A DNA stretch of 64,000 bases, taken from the NCBI RefSeq assembly GCF_019130065.1, contig NZ_JAHSPG010000011.1, forward strand, positions 62,001 through 126,000, given 5' to 3'. The notes below the pieces were generated by a model. It was not told the origin of the DNA. It saw only the letters and a program-made list of their open reading frames with translations, and did no database searches. This document shows positions 9,504-18,574 of the stretch, piece by piece; position 1 is the first letter of the stretch; each line of letters opens with the position of its first letter. The position numbers and the translations under genes are program-made. Source of the stretch: Pinibacter aurantiacus. Its GTDB lineage: Bacteria; Bacteroidota; Bacteroidia; Chitinophagales; Chitinophagaceae.

Positions 9504-10286
9504 TTACTTTGCCGAAGGAATAGTTACTTGAACAGGTGTACTGAAATTGAAGCGAACTTTACCCCCAACAGTCACATTCATTCTTGCACCAACTCTGATA
9601 TACCAGGTACCTGAAGGTATTTTTACACCAGGCTTAGTTTTGAAAGTGTATTGCTGACCATATGGCCACTTTCCCGGGTCTGCTGTTAGTGGATGACTAT
9701 ATGAATAAGTACCATTGAATGTCACCTCCCCTATATACGGCGAAGCGTTCACAAACAACCATATATCATTCATATTCAGCTGATATGCAGGATTATTTGT
9801 ACCTCTGGTTACGGTAGCGTTTGCCTGAATAGTTCCGTCAGCCTGCACAACAGGGGCGCTGTTCCATTCTACTTCATAAAATGGTTCAACCACAAAATTT
9901 TTAGTAGTTGTACCACCTTTAATATCCATAGTGTCAAGAGTAGTGAAAGGCACAAATGCTCCTATCGGTGTAAGCTCATATCTGCCTGTAAATAGCTTTG
10001 TATTTATGTACGTACCATCTTGCTTACCGGTCACATATTGCGAAGTTGGGTTAGCGCTCCAGCTTAGTTCCCTAAGTTGGATTCTGGTTCCGTTACCATT
10101 GGTACCTGAACCACCAGATCCGTAACCATCCTGACCAACATCGCTTTGCACAGGCTTACCTGATAACTTACTTGTAAATGTACCTTGCAATGTTTCAGTT
10201 GGGCCCTCGTAGCTATCTATATTCTTTGAGCAGGAGGCCAATCCGATGATTGCCGTCCCTACTATCATATATAATACTTTTTTCAT
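9504..10286 (-). CDS. DUF3823-type surface lipoprotein of a Sus-like locus
   Basis: This 260-residue protein has a lipoprotein signal ending in LASC (MKKVLYMIVGTAIIGLASCS) followed by a Ser/Asn-rich linker. The segments LQGTFTSKLSGKPVQSDVGQ and FTGRYELTPIGAFVPF fit DUF3823, a family of beta-rich lipoproteins often encoded directly after SusD. A Gly/Ser/Asn-rich loop (GYGSGGSGTNGNG) is striking. It is last in the susC-susD-DUF3823 operon, 13 bp after susD. The probable role is surface glycan binding next to the SusCD importer, by analogy only. Confidence 0.75.
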   Translation of the reverse strand: MKKVLYMIVGTAIIGLASCSKNIDSYEGPTETLQGTFTSKLSGKPVQSDVGQDGYGSGGSGTNGNGTRIQLRELSWSANPTSQYVTGKQDGTYINTKLFTGRYELTPIGAFVPFTTLDTMDIKGGTTTKNFVVEPFYEVEWNSAPVVQADGTIQANATVTRGTNNPAYQLNMNDIWLFVNASPYIGEVTFNGTYSYSHPLTADPGKWPYGQQYTFKTKPGVKIPSGTWYIRVGARMNVTVGGKVRFNFSTPVQVTIPSAK

Positions 10287-10299
10287 GAAATTACATGTT

Positions 10300-12216
10300 T
10301 TAATATCCAGGATTTTGTTTCAAATTAGGACTCTTGTCTATTGATGCCTGAGGTATTTTTTTATAATACCATTGACTATTAAATTTATATATGGTGTTCT
10401 TTTCATCAGACTTTGTTTCGAAAAAGTACTTCTGATCCAATGTAGAGAAAAATGGATTTAATATTCTATACACACGCCCTGTTGATGGTTGTTCTGTATT
10501 GCTATCACCTATTCTCCATCTGATAAGATCCCACCATGTTTTATTTTCAAAGGCCAGTTCTTTTCTTCTTTCTTTTCTGATGATGTCTCTGGTAAGATCT
10601 CCTGATGCAGTTTTAGAAGCACCCGCTCTGTCTTGTATCGCGTTAATATCTGTAAGCGCTTGTGCCAGGTAAGATCCTTCACCTAGTGATGACAATTCAA
10701 ATGCTGCTTCAGCACGGTTTAACAGAACTTCTGCATATCTCATTTCTATCCATGTTTGATCTGATTTACCTCCTGTAACATCAGCTGTTGCTTTATCAGC
10801 AACTATATATTTACGAATAGAAAATCCGGTAAGAGAACCTGGGTTTGTATAATCAGAGAAATATCCGCTTGTACCACCTACATACGTTCTTGGAGATAAT
10901 CCCGCTACGGTATCCAATGGTTTAACAGATAGTGCAGTAGCATTGGCAGGACGAGTGAATGGTGCAGCAGGCCCTCCGGCAGCGCCATAATAATAACCTC
11001 TGCGAGCATCAAAAGGCTGACCTTTAATCATATCTCCCGGTAAAACAACAGTAGCTCTCAAACGAGGTTCTGCATTTGCAAACAGATCCATAGGATTGGT
11101 ATACAAATTATAAGTACCGGTTTGACCATCGCCGGTTGTTGTTTTTAATCTTCCGTTTGCATCCAGAGGTAATCCATCAAACATTTCAACAAAATCCAAT
11201 GTAGGACAGGTTTGAGAAGAACCTGTTCCTCCCCACAACTGACGAGGCACATTTTGCCAATCGTACGAATGCGCCAAACTTGGATACTTAAACTGTCTTA
11301 CGAAAATGTTTTCCTTGCTGCCTGCGTCAAAGAATAAATTCACGAAGTTTTGATACTGTGCATTTTTATCTGTAGCTGACCAGGAATTTTTATACAAGCT
11401 AAATTGGCCGTTTAATAAATTGGCAGCCTCAATGCTTGCTTTATAATAATATGCTGCCCTGCCTGGGTCAATACCGCAAAGTCTTTTTGTACCATCCATC
11501 AATGATATAGTGTTATACTTTGCAATACTTGCCGCGAAAAGCATAGCTCTTGATTTGAACGCTGCAGCTGCATATTTTGTAGCTCTTCCTAACGTATTTG
11601 TTGCTGCCATGTTAGCGTACGCTGAATCTAAATCGTTAGCAACAAACATATACGTAGAATCTTCACTACTACGCGGAATTTTGAAGCTTTCTTTCTCTGC
11701 TATCAAATCATCAATAGTAGCGCCCTCTTTTGTCAATACCTTATCAACCAAAGGCACACCACCAAGACGTTTTACCAAAGCGAAGTATGTAACTCCACGG
11801 ATAAATTGTGCCTCACCTATCCAGCTTTTCACATCAGCAGCATTGTACAGGCTTGCATATTTAGGTATTGTTTGTATGAAAAGGTTAGCTCTTCTGATCA
11901 ATGTATATGCACCACCGAAATAGTCAAAAGTTTCAGTGTTACTACCCTGACCACGGCTGAGAGCTTCCCCTGTCATTGCAGAAGCATAGTGACTTTGATT
12001 CCAATCTGTAGAATTAAAGCTGTTGGCAGGTGCATACCTAAAGTCTTCCATTGGTAAATCTGCATACATTTTCGCCATATATGCCGTGATACCATTCGTG
12101 GTTCCAAACACATCGCTTTCATTTAGAATATTGGGCGGTGCGACATCCAGATTTTTGTTACACCCTGTAATGAGTGTAACAAAAAATGCAAATGCAAAAA
12201 ATATTTTTGATTTCAT
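10300..12216 (-). CDS. SusD/RagB-family glycan-binding lipoprotein
   Basis: I take the start at 12216 (MKSKIFFAFAFFVTLITGCN), because it gives a compact lipoprotein signal; an ATG three codons earlier at 12225 is also possible. The product is about 638 residues. It has the N-terminal lipobox Cys, the helical TPR-like segment with YFALVKRLGGVPLVDK, and a C-terminal RKERRKELAFENKTWWDLIRW-like block typical of SusD. SusD proteins cap the SusC barrel and bind oligosaccharides at the surface. It lies 12 bp after susC and 13 bp before the DUF3823 gene, so the three genes form one transcript. Confidence 0.9.
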   Translation of the reverse strand: MKSKIFFAFAFFVTLITGCNKNLDVAPPNILNESDVFGTTNGITAYMAKMYADLPMEDFRYAPANSFNSTDWNQSHYASAMTGEALSRGQGSNTETFDYFGGAYTLIRRANLFIQTIPKYASLYNAADVKSWIGEAQFIRGVTYFALVKRLGGVPLVDKVLTKEGATIDDLIAEKESFKIPRSSEDSTYMFVANDLDSAYANMAATNTLGRATKYAAAAFKSRAMLFAASIAKYNTISLMDGTKRLCGIDPGRAAYYYKASIEAANLLNGQFSLYKNSWSATDKNAQYQNFVNLFFDAGSKENIFVRQFKYPSLAHSYDWQNVPRQLWGGTGSSQTCPTLDFVEMFDGLPLDANGRLKTTTGDGQTGTYNLYTNPMDLFANAEPRLRATVVLPGDMIKGQPFDARRGYYYGAAGGPAAPFTRPANATALSVKPLDTVAGLSPRTYVGGTSGYFSDYTNPGSLTGFSIRKYIVADKATADVTGGKSDQTWIEMRYAEVLLNRAEAAFELSSLGEGSYLAQALTDINAIQDRAGASKTASGDLTRDIIRKERRKELAFENKTWWDLIRWRIGDSNTEQPSTGRVYRILNPFFSTLDQKYFFETKSDEKNTIYKFNSQWYYKKIPQASIDKSPNLKQNPGY

Positions 12217-12228
12217 AAGTTGCAAGAA

Positions 12229-15200
12229 TTAAAATTTAACATTTAAGCCTAACGTATACATTTTGTCTACAGGATACATGTAACCATAGTTACTTGCTGT
12301 AGCACCGGTTGCTCCTACATTAGACGGACGTTCCGGATCAATATATTTCAACGGAGTAATGGTTAACAAGTTATATCCGCTTACAAAAGCTCTGATATTT
12401 TTGATGCCTATCCGTTCCAATAATTTAGGAGAGATCGTGTAACCAATTTCCATACTCTTCAACCTGCAATAAGCTGCGCTGTGGAGGTTAGACATTGTAT
12501 TTACAAAAGGAACTGTTCCTGTATAAGCATAGTATCCGGAAACCCATTTCGTGCTTGGATCATAAGGATTTGCATTAGGATCAGCAGGATGCCATCTGCT
12601 CATGAATTGTTCCAAACCACCGGCATTAGCCCAAAGTGGTTGTGCTAATTGCTCTGTGTAAGCTGCATTTACTCTGGCAGCACCCTGGAACACCATACTC
12701 AAATCAAATCCTTTATAGCTGCCTCCAAGAGTAACTCCATAAGTAATCAACGGCATACCCTGGGTTGCAATAGGATGGCTATCACCTGAATTGATTTGTC
12801 CGTCACCATTCCAGTCTTCATATATGTAATCACCGGGAAGTGTACCTGTACCAGTTGCAGTACTTACAAAAACAGGACTGTTTTGAATGTCTTCCCATGA
12901 CTGGAATTGTCCGTTTGATCCATAACCGGTATAAATATCATTATAGCGATTAGATTGATTATTCACCCAGTTAAGATAAGAGTTGCCCGCCCTGGCTGCA
13001 TTTACATTTGTTTTCATAGTACGTGCATAGCCGAAAGTAGCTCGTACATTATAGCCTAATTGACCTATGTGGTTTTTATGGCCAATTTCAAAATCAAAAC
13101 CTCTTGTACGATCACCATTCAGGTTTTGTTGTGGTAGGTTTACTCCCACTACTTCAGATAATGTATTTGTCTGAGTACTTGGCAAACCTGTTCTGTTGCG
13201 TTCAAAGTAATCGAATGAGAAATTCACTAATCCTTTCCATGCTTCTACATCTATACCTAAGTCAAATGTTTTTGCTGTGTACCATGTAAAGTTAGGATTA
13301 GGAATACCTTTGTTTGAAACTGCTGCAACATATTGCCCTCCAAATACAGCACCACCGGAAGGATAATCGTAGCCGCTTAAAAATTGATAAGGGTTAGCTG
13401 TATTATCATCACCCGTTATACCATAAGAGGCTCTTAACTTAACGTTGTTGATATTCTGCGCCAAGATGTCTGTGTTTTTCCAGAAACCTTCTTCAGAAAT
13501 TCTCCATCCTGCTTCCATTGATGGGAAGAAGCCCCATTGTTTACCAGTCCCAAATCTTGAAGAACCATCTTCTCTAAAGCTGAACTGGGCAAAGTATTTT
13601 TGATTGTAGTTATAAGCCAATCTGCCTATCACAGAAGAATATATATACTTGTACATTACAGATGCATCGCTGGACATAAGTGCTTTCTGCTGATCATTAT
13701 CATCTCCTGCAAATAACTGATCAACAGGTAAAGAAATATTTCTTTGAGCACCAAAGTTGTCTCCTGTTCTGGTTGTATTTTCAAATGCCAGGAACGCAGT
13801 CACACTGTGTCGTTTAAAACTATTTGCATAGTTCAATGATAGCTGACTCAGAGACTGAGGTTTCTGATAAAAGTACCTTTGCAGAAGGCTGGTCCTTTGC
13901 GTTGAAGTCGTAATATATGCCTGGGTAGCAGCATCGTATCTATACAATTTATACGACTTCTGGTATATTTTATTATTGTTAGTGTTGTAGTCATAGCTGA
14001 ACATACCTTTTATGCTAAGTCCTTTCACCTGAGGAATATTATAAGTCAATGCCACAGAAGACTGGAACCATTTGTTATTCAGCTTTTGATAACCTGCAAA
14101 CTTTGAAGTACTATGCACAATAGGATTTAACGGATCCTGGATAGTAGTGCTTGGATAATCAGGGTTACCATTTGCATATGCTTGCTGAAGTGGAGTCTGG
14201 TACCAAAGATCTCTATATACCCACCATGTGCCATTATCACCTGAAGGCATATCCTTTTGATCCATGATGGCGCTCAGGTTAAAATCAAAAGTCAGGTTGC
14301 TTGAAAGCTTAGCCGAAACATTTGATCTCATGTTATAGCGGTTGTAAAACAAATCGCCGCTCTTAAACATACCATCCTGATGTGTGTAACCTAAGCTGGC
14401 GAAGTAGCTAATTTTATCATTTCCGCCCGAAGCGCTGATATTATGTTGTGTTTGCGGGGCAGAGGTTCTTAGTACAGCATCATCCCAATCAGTTGATGGA
14501 GTGGTGCCGTTTGCGTAATTAGCAATTGTAGCTGAATCATAAGGAAGTGCTTTGCCTATATTAGCTATGTTGTGCTTATATACCTCATTATAAAGTGTCA
14601 TCCATTCTGCTGCACTTAATTTTGCAGGTTGCCTGCTAGGTACTTGCCAACCGTAAGTTCCTGAGTAATTTAACTCAAATCCTTTTTTACCTTTTTTGGT
14701 AGTAATCAAGATTACACCGTTAGCCGCACGAACACCATAAATAGCTGCAGAAGCGTCTTTCAATATTGAAAAGCTTTCAATATCGTTAGGGTCTATACGA
14801 GCGATGTCATCCCTTGGAACTCCATCAATTACTAATAGAGGTTGACCCATGCCGCGGATATCATAACTGCTGTTAAAGTCACCAGGTTCACCTGTATTTT
14901 GAACAACTCTCAAGCCCGGCACTTTACCTGCCAATGAGTTCAACACGTTCTCATTTTTAGTTGCTACGATATCCGATCCTTTAATAGTGGAAATCGCACC
15001 GGTAAGTGCCAATTTTTTCTGAGTGCCATAACCTACTACAACCACCTCTCCCAGTGAGGATAATGAAGGTGTTAAACGCACACTAAGCGTTGTATGATTA
15101 TTTACCTGCATTTCTACAGTGCCATAACCTGTCATGGTGAAAACAAGTACGTCACTGGATTTTGCGTTAATGGCAAACTTTCCAAGTTCGTCTGTGCTGG

Positions 15201-15453
15201 CACCGTTTTTAGAGCCCTTAATAATAATTGATACAGCAGACAAAGCGTTGCCTTTGTCATCCATAACCGAACCTGTAATGTTCCTGGCGTTTTGTGCAAG
15301 TACAGGAACATTCATTAATAAACCGAGAACAAGCAATAAGGGAACAATACAATATCGTTTACATATTTTTAGAGCAAGCACCGTAGCACTGTTTTTACAA
15401 ACTACAGGCTGGTCAGTTTCCTTTTTTTCGAAGGGTATTTTTAACAATTTCAT
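12229..15453 (-). CDS. SusC/RagA-family TonB-dependent outer-membrane transporter
   Basis: The 1074-residue protein has a long N-terminal leader ending at VLAQ near residue 54. A CarboxypepD_reg-like domain follows (ITGSVMDDKGNALSAVSIII), then the plug with EVVVVGYGTQKKLALTGAIS and SFSILKDASAAIYGVRAANG, and a beta-barrel ending in GLNVKF, the usual aromatic C-terminus. It imports oligosaccharides together with the SusD-like protein, driven by TonB. It is first in the operon and diverges from the GntR gene. The 234-nt gap before its start carries a well-formed Bacteroidota promoter overlapping a candidate GntR operator. Confidence 0.95.
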   Translation of the reverse strand: MKLLKIPFEKKETDQPVVCKNSATVLALKICKRYCIVPLLLVLGLLMNVPVLAQNARNITGSVMDDKGNALSAVSIIIKGSKNGASTDELGKFAINAKSSDVLVFTMTGYGTVEMQVNNHTTLSVRLTPSLSSLGEVVVVGYGTQKKLALTGAISTIKGSDIVATKNENVLNSLAGKVPGLRVVQNTGEPGDFNSSYDIRGMGQPLLVIDGVPRDDIARIDPNDIESFSILKDASAAIYGVRAANGVILITTKKGKKGFELNYSGTYGWQVPSRQPAKLSAAEWMTLYNEVYKHNIANIGKALPYDSATIANYANGTTPSTDWDDAVLRTSAPQTQHNISASGGNDKISYFASLGYTHQDGMFKSGDLFYNRYNMRSNVSAKLSSNLTFDFNLSAIMDQKDMPSGDNGTWWVYRDLWYQTPLQQAYANGNPDYPSTTIQDPLNPIVHSTSKFAGYQKLNNKWFQSSVALTYNIPQVKGLSIKGMFSYDYNTNNNKIYQKSYKLYRYDAATQAYITTSTQRTSLLQRYFYQKPQSLSQLSLNYANSFKRHSVTAFLAFENTTRTGDNFGAQRNISLPVDQLFAGDDNDQQKALMSSDASVMYKYIYSSVIGRLAYNYNQKYFAQFSFREDGSSRFGTGKQWGFFPSMEAGWRISEEGFWKNTDILAQNINNVKLRASYGITGDDNTANPYQFLSGYDYPSGGAVFGGQYVAAVSNKGIPNPNFTWYTAKTFDLGIDVEAWKGLVNFSFDYFERNRTGLPSTQTNTLSEVVGVNLPQQNLNGDRTRGFDFEIGHKNHIGQLGYNVRATFGYARTMKTNVNAARAGNSYLNWVNNQSNRYNDIYTGYGSNGQFQSWEDIQNSPVFVSTATGTGTLPGDYIYEDWNGDGQINSGDSHPIATQGMPLITYGVTLGGSYKGFDLSMVFQGAARVNAAYTEQLAQPLWANAGGLEQFMSRWHPADPNANPYDPSTKWVSGYYAYTGTVPFVNTMSNLHSAAYCRLKSMEIGYTISPKLLERIGIKNIRAFVSGYNLLTITPLKYIDPERPSNVGATGATASNYGYMYPVDKMYTLGLNVKF

Positions 15454-15686
15454 AGATCATACTTTTGGTTTCTTTTTGTTGTTGATTTTGTAGGGGCAGA
15501 TAAAGCCAACTCCGGAATGGGTGAAAAACTTCATTTTGTTTATTTCATATAGCTTTGATTTTAAGTTGAGGGCAATTTTTTAAACTGTGTAGATGACTTA
15601 ACGGCACCTGGATTTGAAAGAAAACCGTGTGGACTGAGGGTTAGAGGTTTCATTTGGCAATTTTTTTTTGTGAAGTATAAGCAATC

Positions 15687-15725
15687 ATATGTACAAACAT
15701 AGATACATATATATATCTTAACAAA
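15687..15725 (-). promoter_or_regulatory. susC promoter overlapped by a putative GntR operator
   Basis: On the minus strand TTTG (15725-15722), 19 bp, then TATGTTTG (15702-15695) matches the Bacteroidota -33/-7 promoter very well. The -7 box is inside the palindrome ATATGTACAAACATA (15687-15701; TATGT/ACATA arms, N4 centre). A repressor bound here would block susC. The same site lies about 65 bp ahead of the GntR gene start. The implied susC leader is about 235 nt. Confidence 0.65.
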
Positions 15726-15734
15726 TTTTTTTTC

Positions 15735-15742
15735 TATTTTTG
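15735..15742 (+). promoter_or_regulatory. Possible -7 box of the GntR gene
   Basis: TATTTTTG matches TAnnTTTG and lies 26 bp before the GntR start codon. A matching -33 TTTG is not seen, so this is a weak call. Confidence 0.3.
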
Positions 15743-15767
15743 ATAAAACTCATAAAACAACAGCCGT

Positions 15768-16499
15768 ATGAAGCTCTCCATAGACCATAAGAGTTATGTA
15801 CCCCTCCACTTACAGGCAGAACAGTTATTAAGAAATCTTATTAATGATCCAGAATATGCCGATGGCAAACTTTTACCTAACGAAGTGGATTTGGCGAAAC
15901 AATTGGCTATTTCAAGAACTACTTTGCGCCAGGCTCTTAATAAGCTTGTTTATGAAGGATTGCTGGTCCGGAAAAAAGGTATCGGCACCAAGGTTGCCGG
16001 AGGTTCGGTGAGTTCAAAATCAAACAACTGGCTTTCTTTTTCACAGGAAATGCAAGCCCGGGGCATTCCCATAAAGAACTTTGAACTGCATGTTAGCTGG
16101 GTTAATCCTGACGAGCAGGTAGCTAACTTTTTTGGTATAGGTGTCGATAAAAAAGTGCTTAAACTTGAACGATTGAGAGGAAAGCCGGAAGGTCCTTTCG
16201 TGTATTTCATCTCTTATTTCCATCCTCGTGTGGAACTTACAGGAGAAGAAGATTTCAAACGCCCCCTTTACGAAATTCTTGAAAAAGAGCACTATATCAT
16301 TGCTACTTTATCGCAAGAAGAAATCAGTGCAAAAGCCGCTACCAAGTTCATAGCTGAAAAACTTGAAATCGAGCAAAACAGCCCCGTATTGCTGAGAAAA
16401 AGATTTGTGTTTGACCAGGGAGATCGTCCCATTGAGTACAATCTCGGCTATTACAGGGCAGATAGTTTTGTATATACAGTGGAAAGCCGGCGGGATTAA
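15768..16499 (+). CDS. GntR-family (HutC/UTRA subfamily) transcriptional regulator
   Basis: The 243-residue protein has a winged helix-turn-helix at residues about 8-75 (LPNEVDLAKQLAISRTTLRQ, then GLLVRKKGIGTKV for the wing). A UTRA effector-binding domain follows at about 95-235 (VLKLERLRGKPEGPFVYFIS, then SPVLLRKRFVFDQGDRPIEY). UTRA regulators usually respond to sugar phosphates or other small metabolites. The gene diverges from susC. HutC-type operators have GT-N4-AC geometry, and palindromes of that form occur at susC/gntR, GH38, GH92, sulfatase and MFS promoters, so it probably controls the whole locus. The effector is unknown; a mannose or amino-sugar phosphate is a guess. Confidence 0.9.
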   Translation: MKLSIDHKSYVPLHLQAEQLLRNLINDPEYADGKLLPNEVDLAKQLAISRTTLRQALNKLVYEGLLVRKKGIGTKVAGGSVSSKSNNWLSFSQEMQARGIPIKNFELHVSWVNPDEQVANFFGIGVDKKVLKLERLRGKPEGPFVYFISYFHPRVELTGEEDFKRPLYEILEKEHYIIATLSQEEISAKAATKFIAEKLEIEQNSPVLLRKRFVFDQGDRPIEYNLGYYRADSFVYTVESRRD

Positions 16500-16500
16500 A

Positions 16501-16568
16501 AGCGTTTTTATCGTTGTAAAAACGCTGCTGGTGAAAAGAGCAACGGTTGCCCATCCATGAGCAACCGT
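16501..16568. terminator. Two hairpins between convergent gntR and sulfatase genes
   Basis: AGCGTTTTTA (16501-16510) pairs with TAAAAACGCT (16517-16526). ACGGTTGC (16543-16550) pairs with GCAACCGT (16561-16568). They fill the gap after the GntR stop and may end transcription from either side. T-runs are weak. Confidence 0.45.
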
Positions 16569-16635
16569 AACTTCCTGAAGCGTCTATAGTTTTACAAATA
16601 AAAAGCTATTGCAATAGTTTGTAATTATTTTCTTC

Positions 16636-18240
16636 TCATTTCTTCACATCATCTTTATATTTTTCCTGTAGTTTTTTTAACCGCATTTTTAAATCGGCAA
16701 TTACATTACTGTAAGCAGTATCATTGTACAGGTTTTTCAGTTCGTCAGGATCTTTTTTAAGATCATACAATTCCCAGCTGTCAATAGGATCATAAAAGTG
16801 AATAAGTTTATAATCAGGGGTGCGAATGCCATAATGTTTGGTGAGCCCAAAAGACACCTCATAGTAATGATAATAAACCTCTTTACGCCAATTGTCTTTT
16901 TTATCCTTCTTACTTCCTTTTACAAGCAAAGGTTTCATTGATTCGCCCTGCATGTCTGAAGGAACAGGAATGCCGGCGAGGTCAAGCAATGTAGGCGCTA
17001 TATCAAGATTTAACGTGTATTCAGGCAACTTTTGTTTTGCGGGTATGGCTGCCGGATAACGAATCATCATTGGTGTGCGGAACGATTCCTTATACATAAA
17101 GCGTTTATCATACAAGCCATGTTCGCCAAGGTAAAAACCCTGATCCGACATGTAGATCACTATTGTGTTATCGGCAAGTTTGCTATCATCCAGATATTGT
17201 AACACACGACCAACATTATCATCTACGGATTGCACGCAACGCAGGTAGTCTTCCATATATCTTTGAAACTGCCAGCGAACTATTTCATCTTTTGTTTTCA
17301 ATTTTTTAAACTCATCATACTCTTTGGCGTAGGCCGCATCCCACACTTTGCGTTCCGCGGGTGTAAGCCTTTCTATTTCTTTTTGATATTCGCCGGGAGC
17401 CCAATCGTTAATGGGAGTAACAGCGCAACTATCGCAAGGTATTTTACTATCATACCGCACGTCAAGATGGTCGCTAACGGTTATTAACTGACGTTGCAGC
17501 GCCAGCCTGTTTTCATGCTTATCATAAAAAGTCCCGGGCAATGGAAACTTTTTGTTGTTAAACATATCCAGGTATTTAAGCGGCGGCATCCAATTGCGGT
17601 GAGGTGCTTTGTGAAACAATAGCAAGCAGAAAGGATTATTCTTATTCTTCTCAATCCAATCCAAAGACAAATCGGTAGTAACATCTGTTATATAACCTTT
17701 GTAGGCAGTGTCCTTTCCCATTTTAACAAAGGGCGGATTATAATAATGGCCCTGAGCAGGAAGTATATTCCAATAATCGAAGCCTGTAGGATCACTCCAT
17801 AAATGCCATTTACCTATAACAGCGGTTCTGTAACCGTTGCGCTGCAATATTTTCGGAAACGTTTCCTGGGCGCCGTTAAAGAAAGTGCCATTATCTTTTA
17901 ATCCATTAATATGAGAATACTTTCCTGTTAATATAACGGCCCTGCTGGCGCTACATACCGAATTTGTGACACAAGCTTCAGTCATGAGTGCGCCTTCATT
18001 CGCAATCCTATCAATATTTGGAGTACCGTTTAATTTTGATCCATATGCGCTGATTGCCTGGTATGCATGGTCATCTGTAACTATCAAAATGATATTCGGT
18101 TTTTTAGCAAGCGGAGCCTCTCCTTGCGATTTGCTGCTTTCCCCAGCAGCGGCTTTTACCGTTCTGCAGGAAACCAAATAATAAACAACTGACGTAAGAA
18201 GCAAAAAGAACAAAAGCATTTTTAAGTTCAACCTTTTCAT
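16636..18240 (-). CDS. S1-family sulfatase lipoprotein (GlcNAc-6-sulfatase-like)
   Basis: I place the start at 18240 (MKRLNLKMLLFFLLLTSVVY), which gives a lipoprotein signal ending in LVSC; an upstream ATG at 18270 is less likely. The 534-residue product has IILIVTDDHA with metal-binding Asp pairs and VCSASRAVILTGKY near residue 96, whose Cys would be converted to formylglycine. It also has GKWHLW and, in the C-terminal half, MSDQGFYLGEHGLYDKR. The overall pattern resembles the S1_11 type that removes 6-O-sulfate from GlcNAc, but subfamily assignment is by memory. In this locus it may desulfate the glycan before or along with mannose removal. No formylglycine-generating enzyme is in the window. 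Confidence 0.85.
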   Translation of the reverse strand: MKRLNLKMLLFFLLLTSVVYYLVSCRTVKAAAGESSKSQGEAPLAKKPNIILIVTDDHAYQAISAYGSKLNGTPNIDRIANEGALMTEACVTNSVCSASRAVILTGKYSHINGLKDNGTFFNGAQETFPKILQRNGYRTAVIGKWHLWSDPTGFDYWNILPAQGHYYNPPFVKMGKDTAYKGYITDVTTDLSLDWIEKNKNNPFCLLLFHKAPHRNWMPPLKYLDMFNNKKFPLPGTFYDKHENRLALQRQLITVSDHLDVRYDSKIPCDSCAVTPINDWAPGEYQKEIERLTPAERKVWDAAYAKEYDEFKKLKTKDEIVRWQFQRYMEDYLRCVQSVDDNVGRVLQYLDDSKLADNTIVIYMSDQGFYLGEHGLYDKRFMYKESFRTPMMIRYPAAIPAKQKLPEYTLNLDIAPTLLDLAGIPVPSDMQGESMKPLLVKGSKKDKKDNWRKEVYYHYYEVSFGLTKHYGIRTPDYKLIHFYDPIDSWELYDLKKDPDELKNLYNDTAYSNVIADLKMRLKKLQEKYKDDVKK

Positions 18241-18267
18241 ATAGCGGATATTTTGTTGATCATAGTT

Positions 18268-18294
18268 CAAACTTACACTATTTGTATATACATT
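18268..18294 (-). promoter_or_regulatory. Sulfatase promoter with putative GntR operator
   Basis: CAAACTTA (18268-18275) is TAAGTTTG on the minus strand, a perfect TAnnTTTG box 28 bp ahead of the start. Immediately upstream, TTTGTATATACATT (18281-18294) is a near-palindrome with TGT-N4-ACA geometry sitting in the -7/-33 spacer. No clear -33 TTTG. Confidence 0.5.
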
Positions 18295-18515
18295 CTTACA
18301 TTTAAGTCACATTAAGTTTCAGGCAGTTGATTTTGTTGAATTTTTCTATCCTATAAAAGCACGTGACTAAATGCAAAACCAGAAAGAGCCGCTTGATATT
18401 TAAAGCAATGCCAAAGCTGGCAGTAAGACTGTAAAGATTGCTTTCCGATAACATCTTTGTTCGTCTTAGCTTGAAATTTTATGATATTTCGCAATATTTT
18501 TAAATTAATATGTTC

Positions 18516-18531
18516 ATATGTTCCAACATAT
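18516..18531 (+). promoter_or_regulatory. Putative GntR operator ahead of the MFS gene
   Basis: ATATGTTCCAACATAT has perfect 6-bp arms (ATATGT/ACATAT) around N4, the same arms as at 3845. It lies 44 bp upstream of the MFS start and includes TATGTTCC, an imperfect -7 box. An overlapping extra half-site (ATATGTTCATAT) precedes it from about 18509. Confidence 0.55.
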
Positions 18532-18574
18532 CAAAAAGCGGCCTATCTTCATTTTTTAAAATCTTTAGTTCTGT

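Noticed and set aside
9504-15453. Antisense open frames inside susC and susD (for example 11510-11923)
   Set aside because: They are shadows of strongly supported genes on the minus strand, with no family-like motifs.
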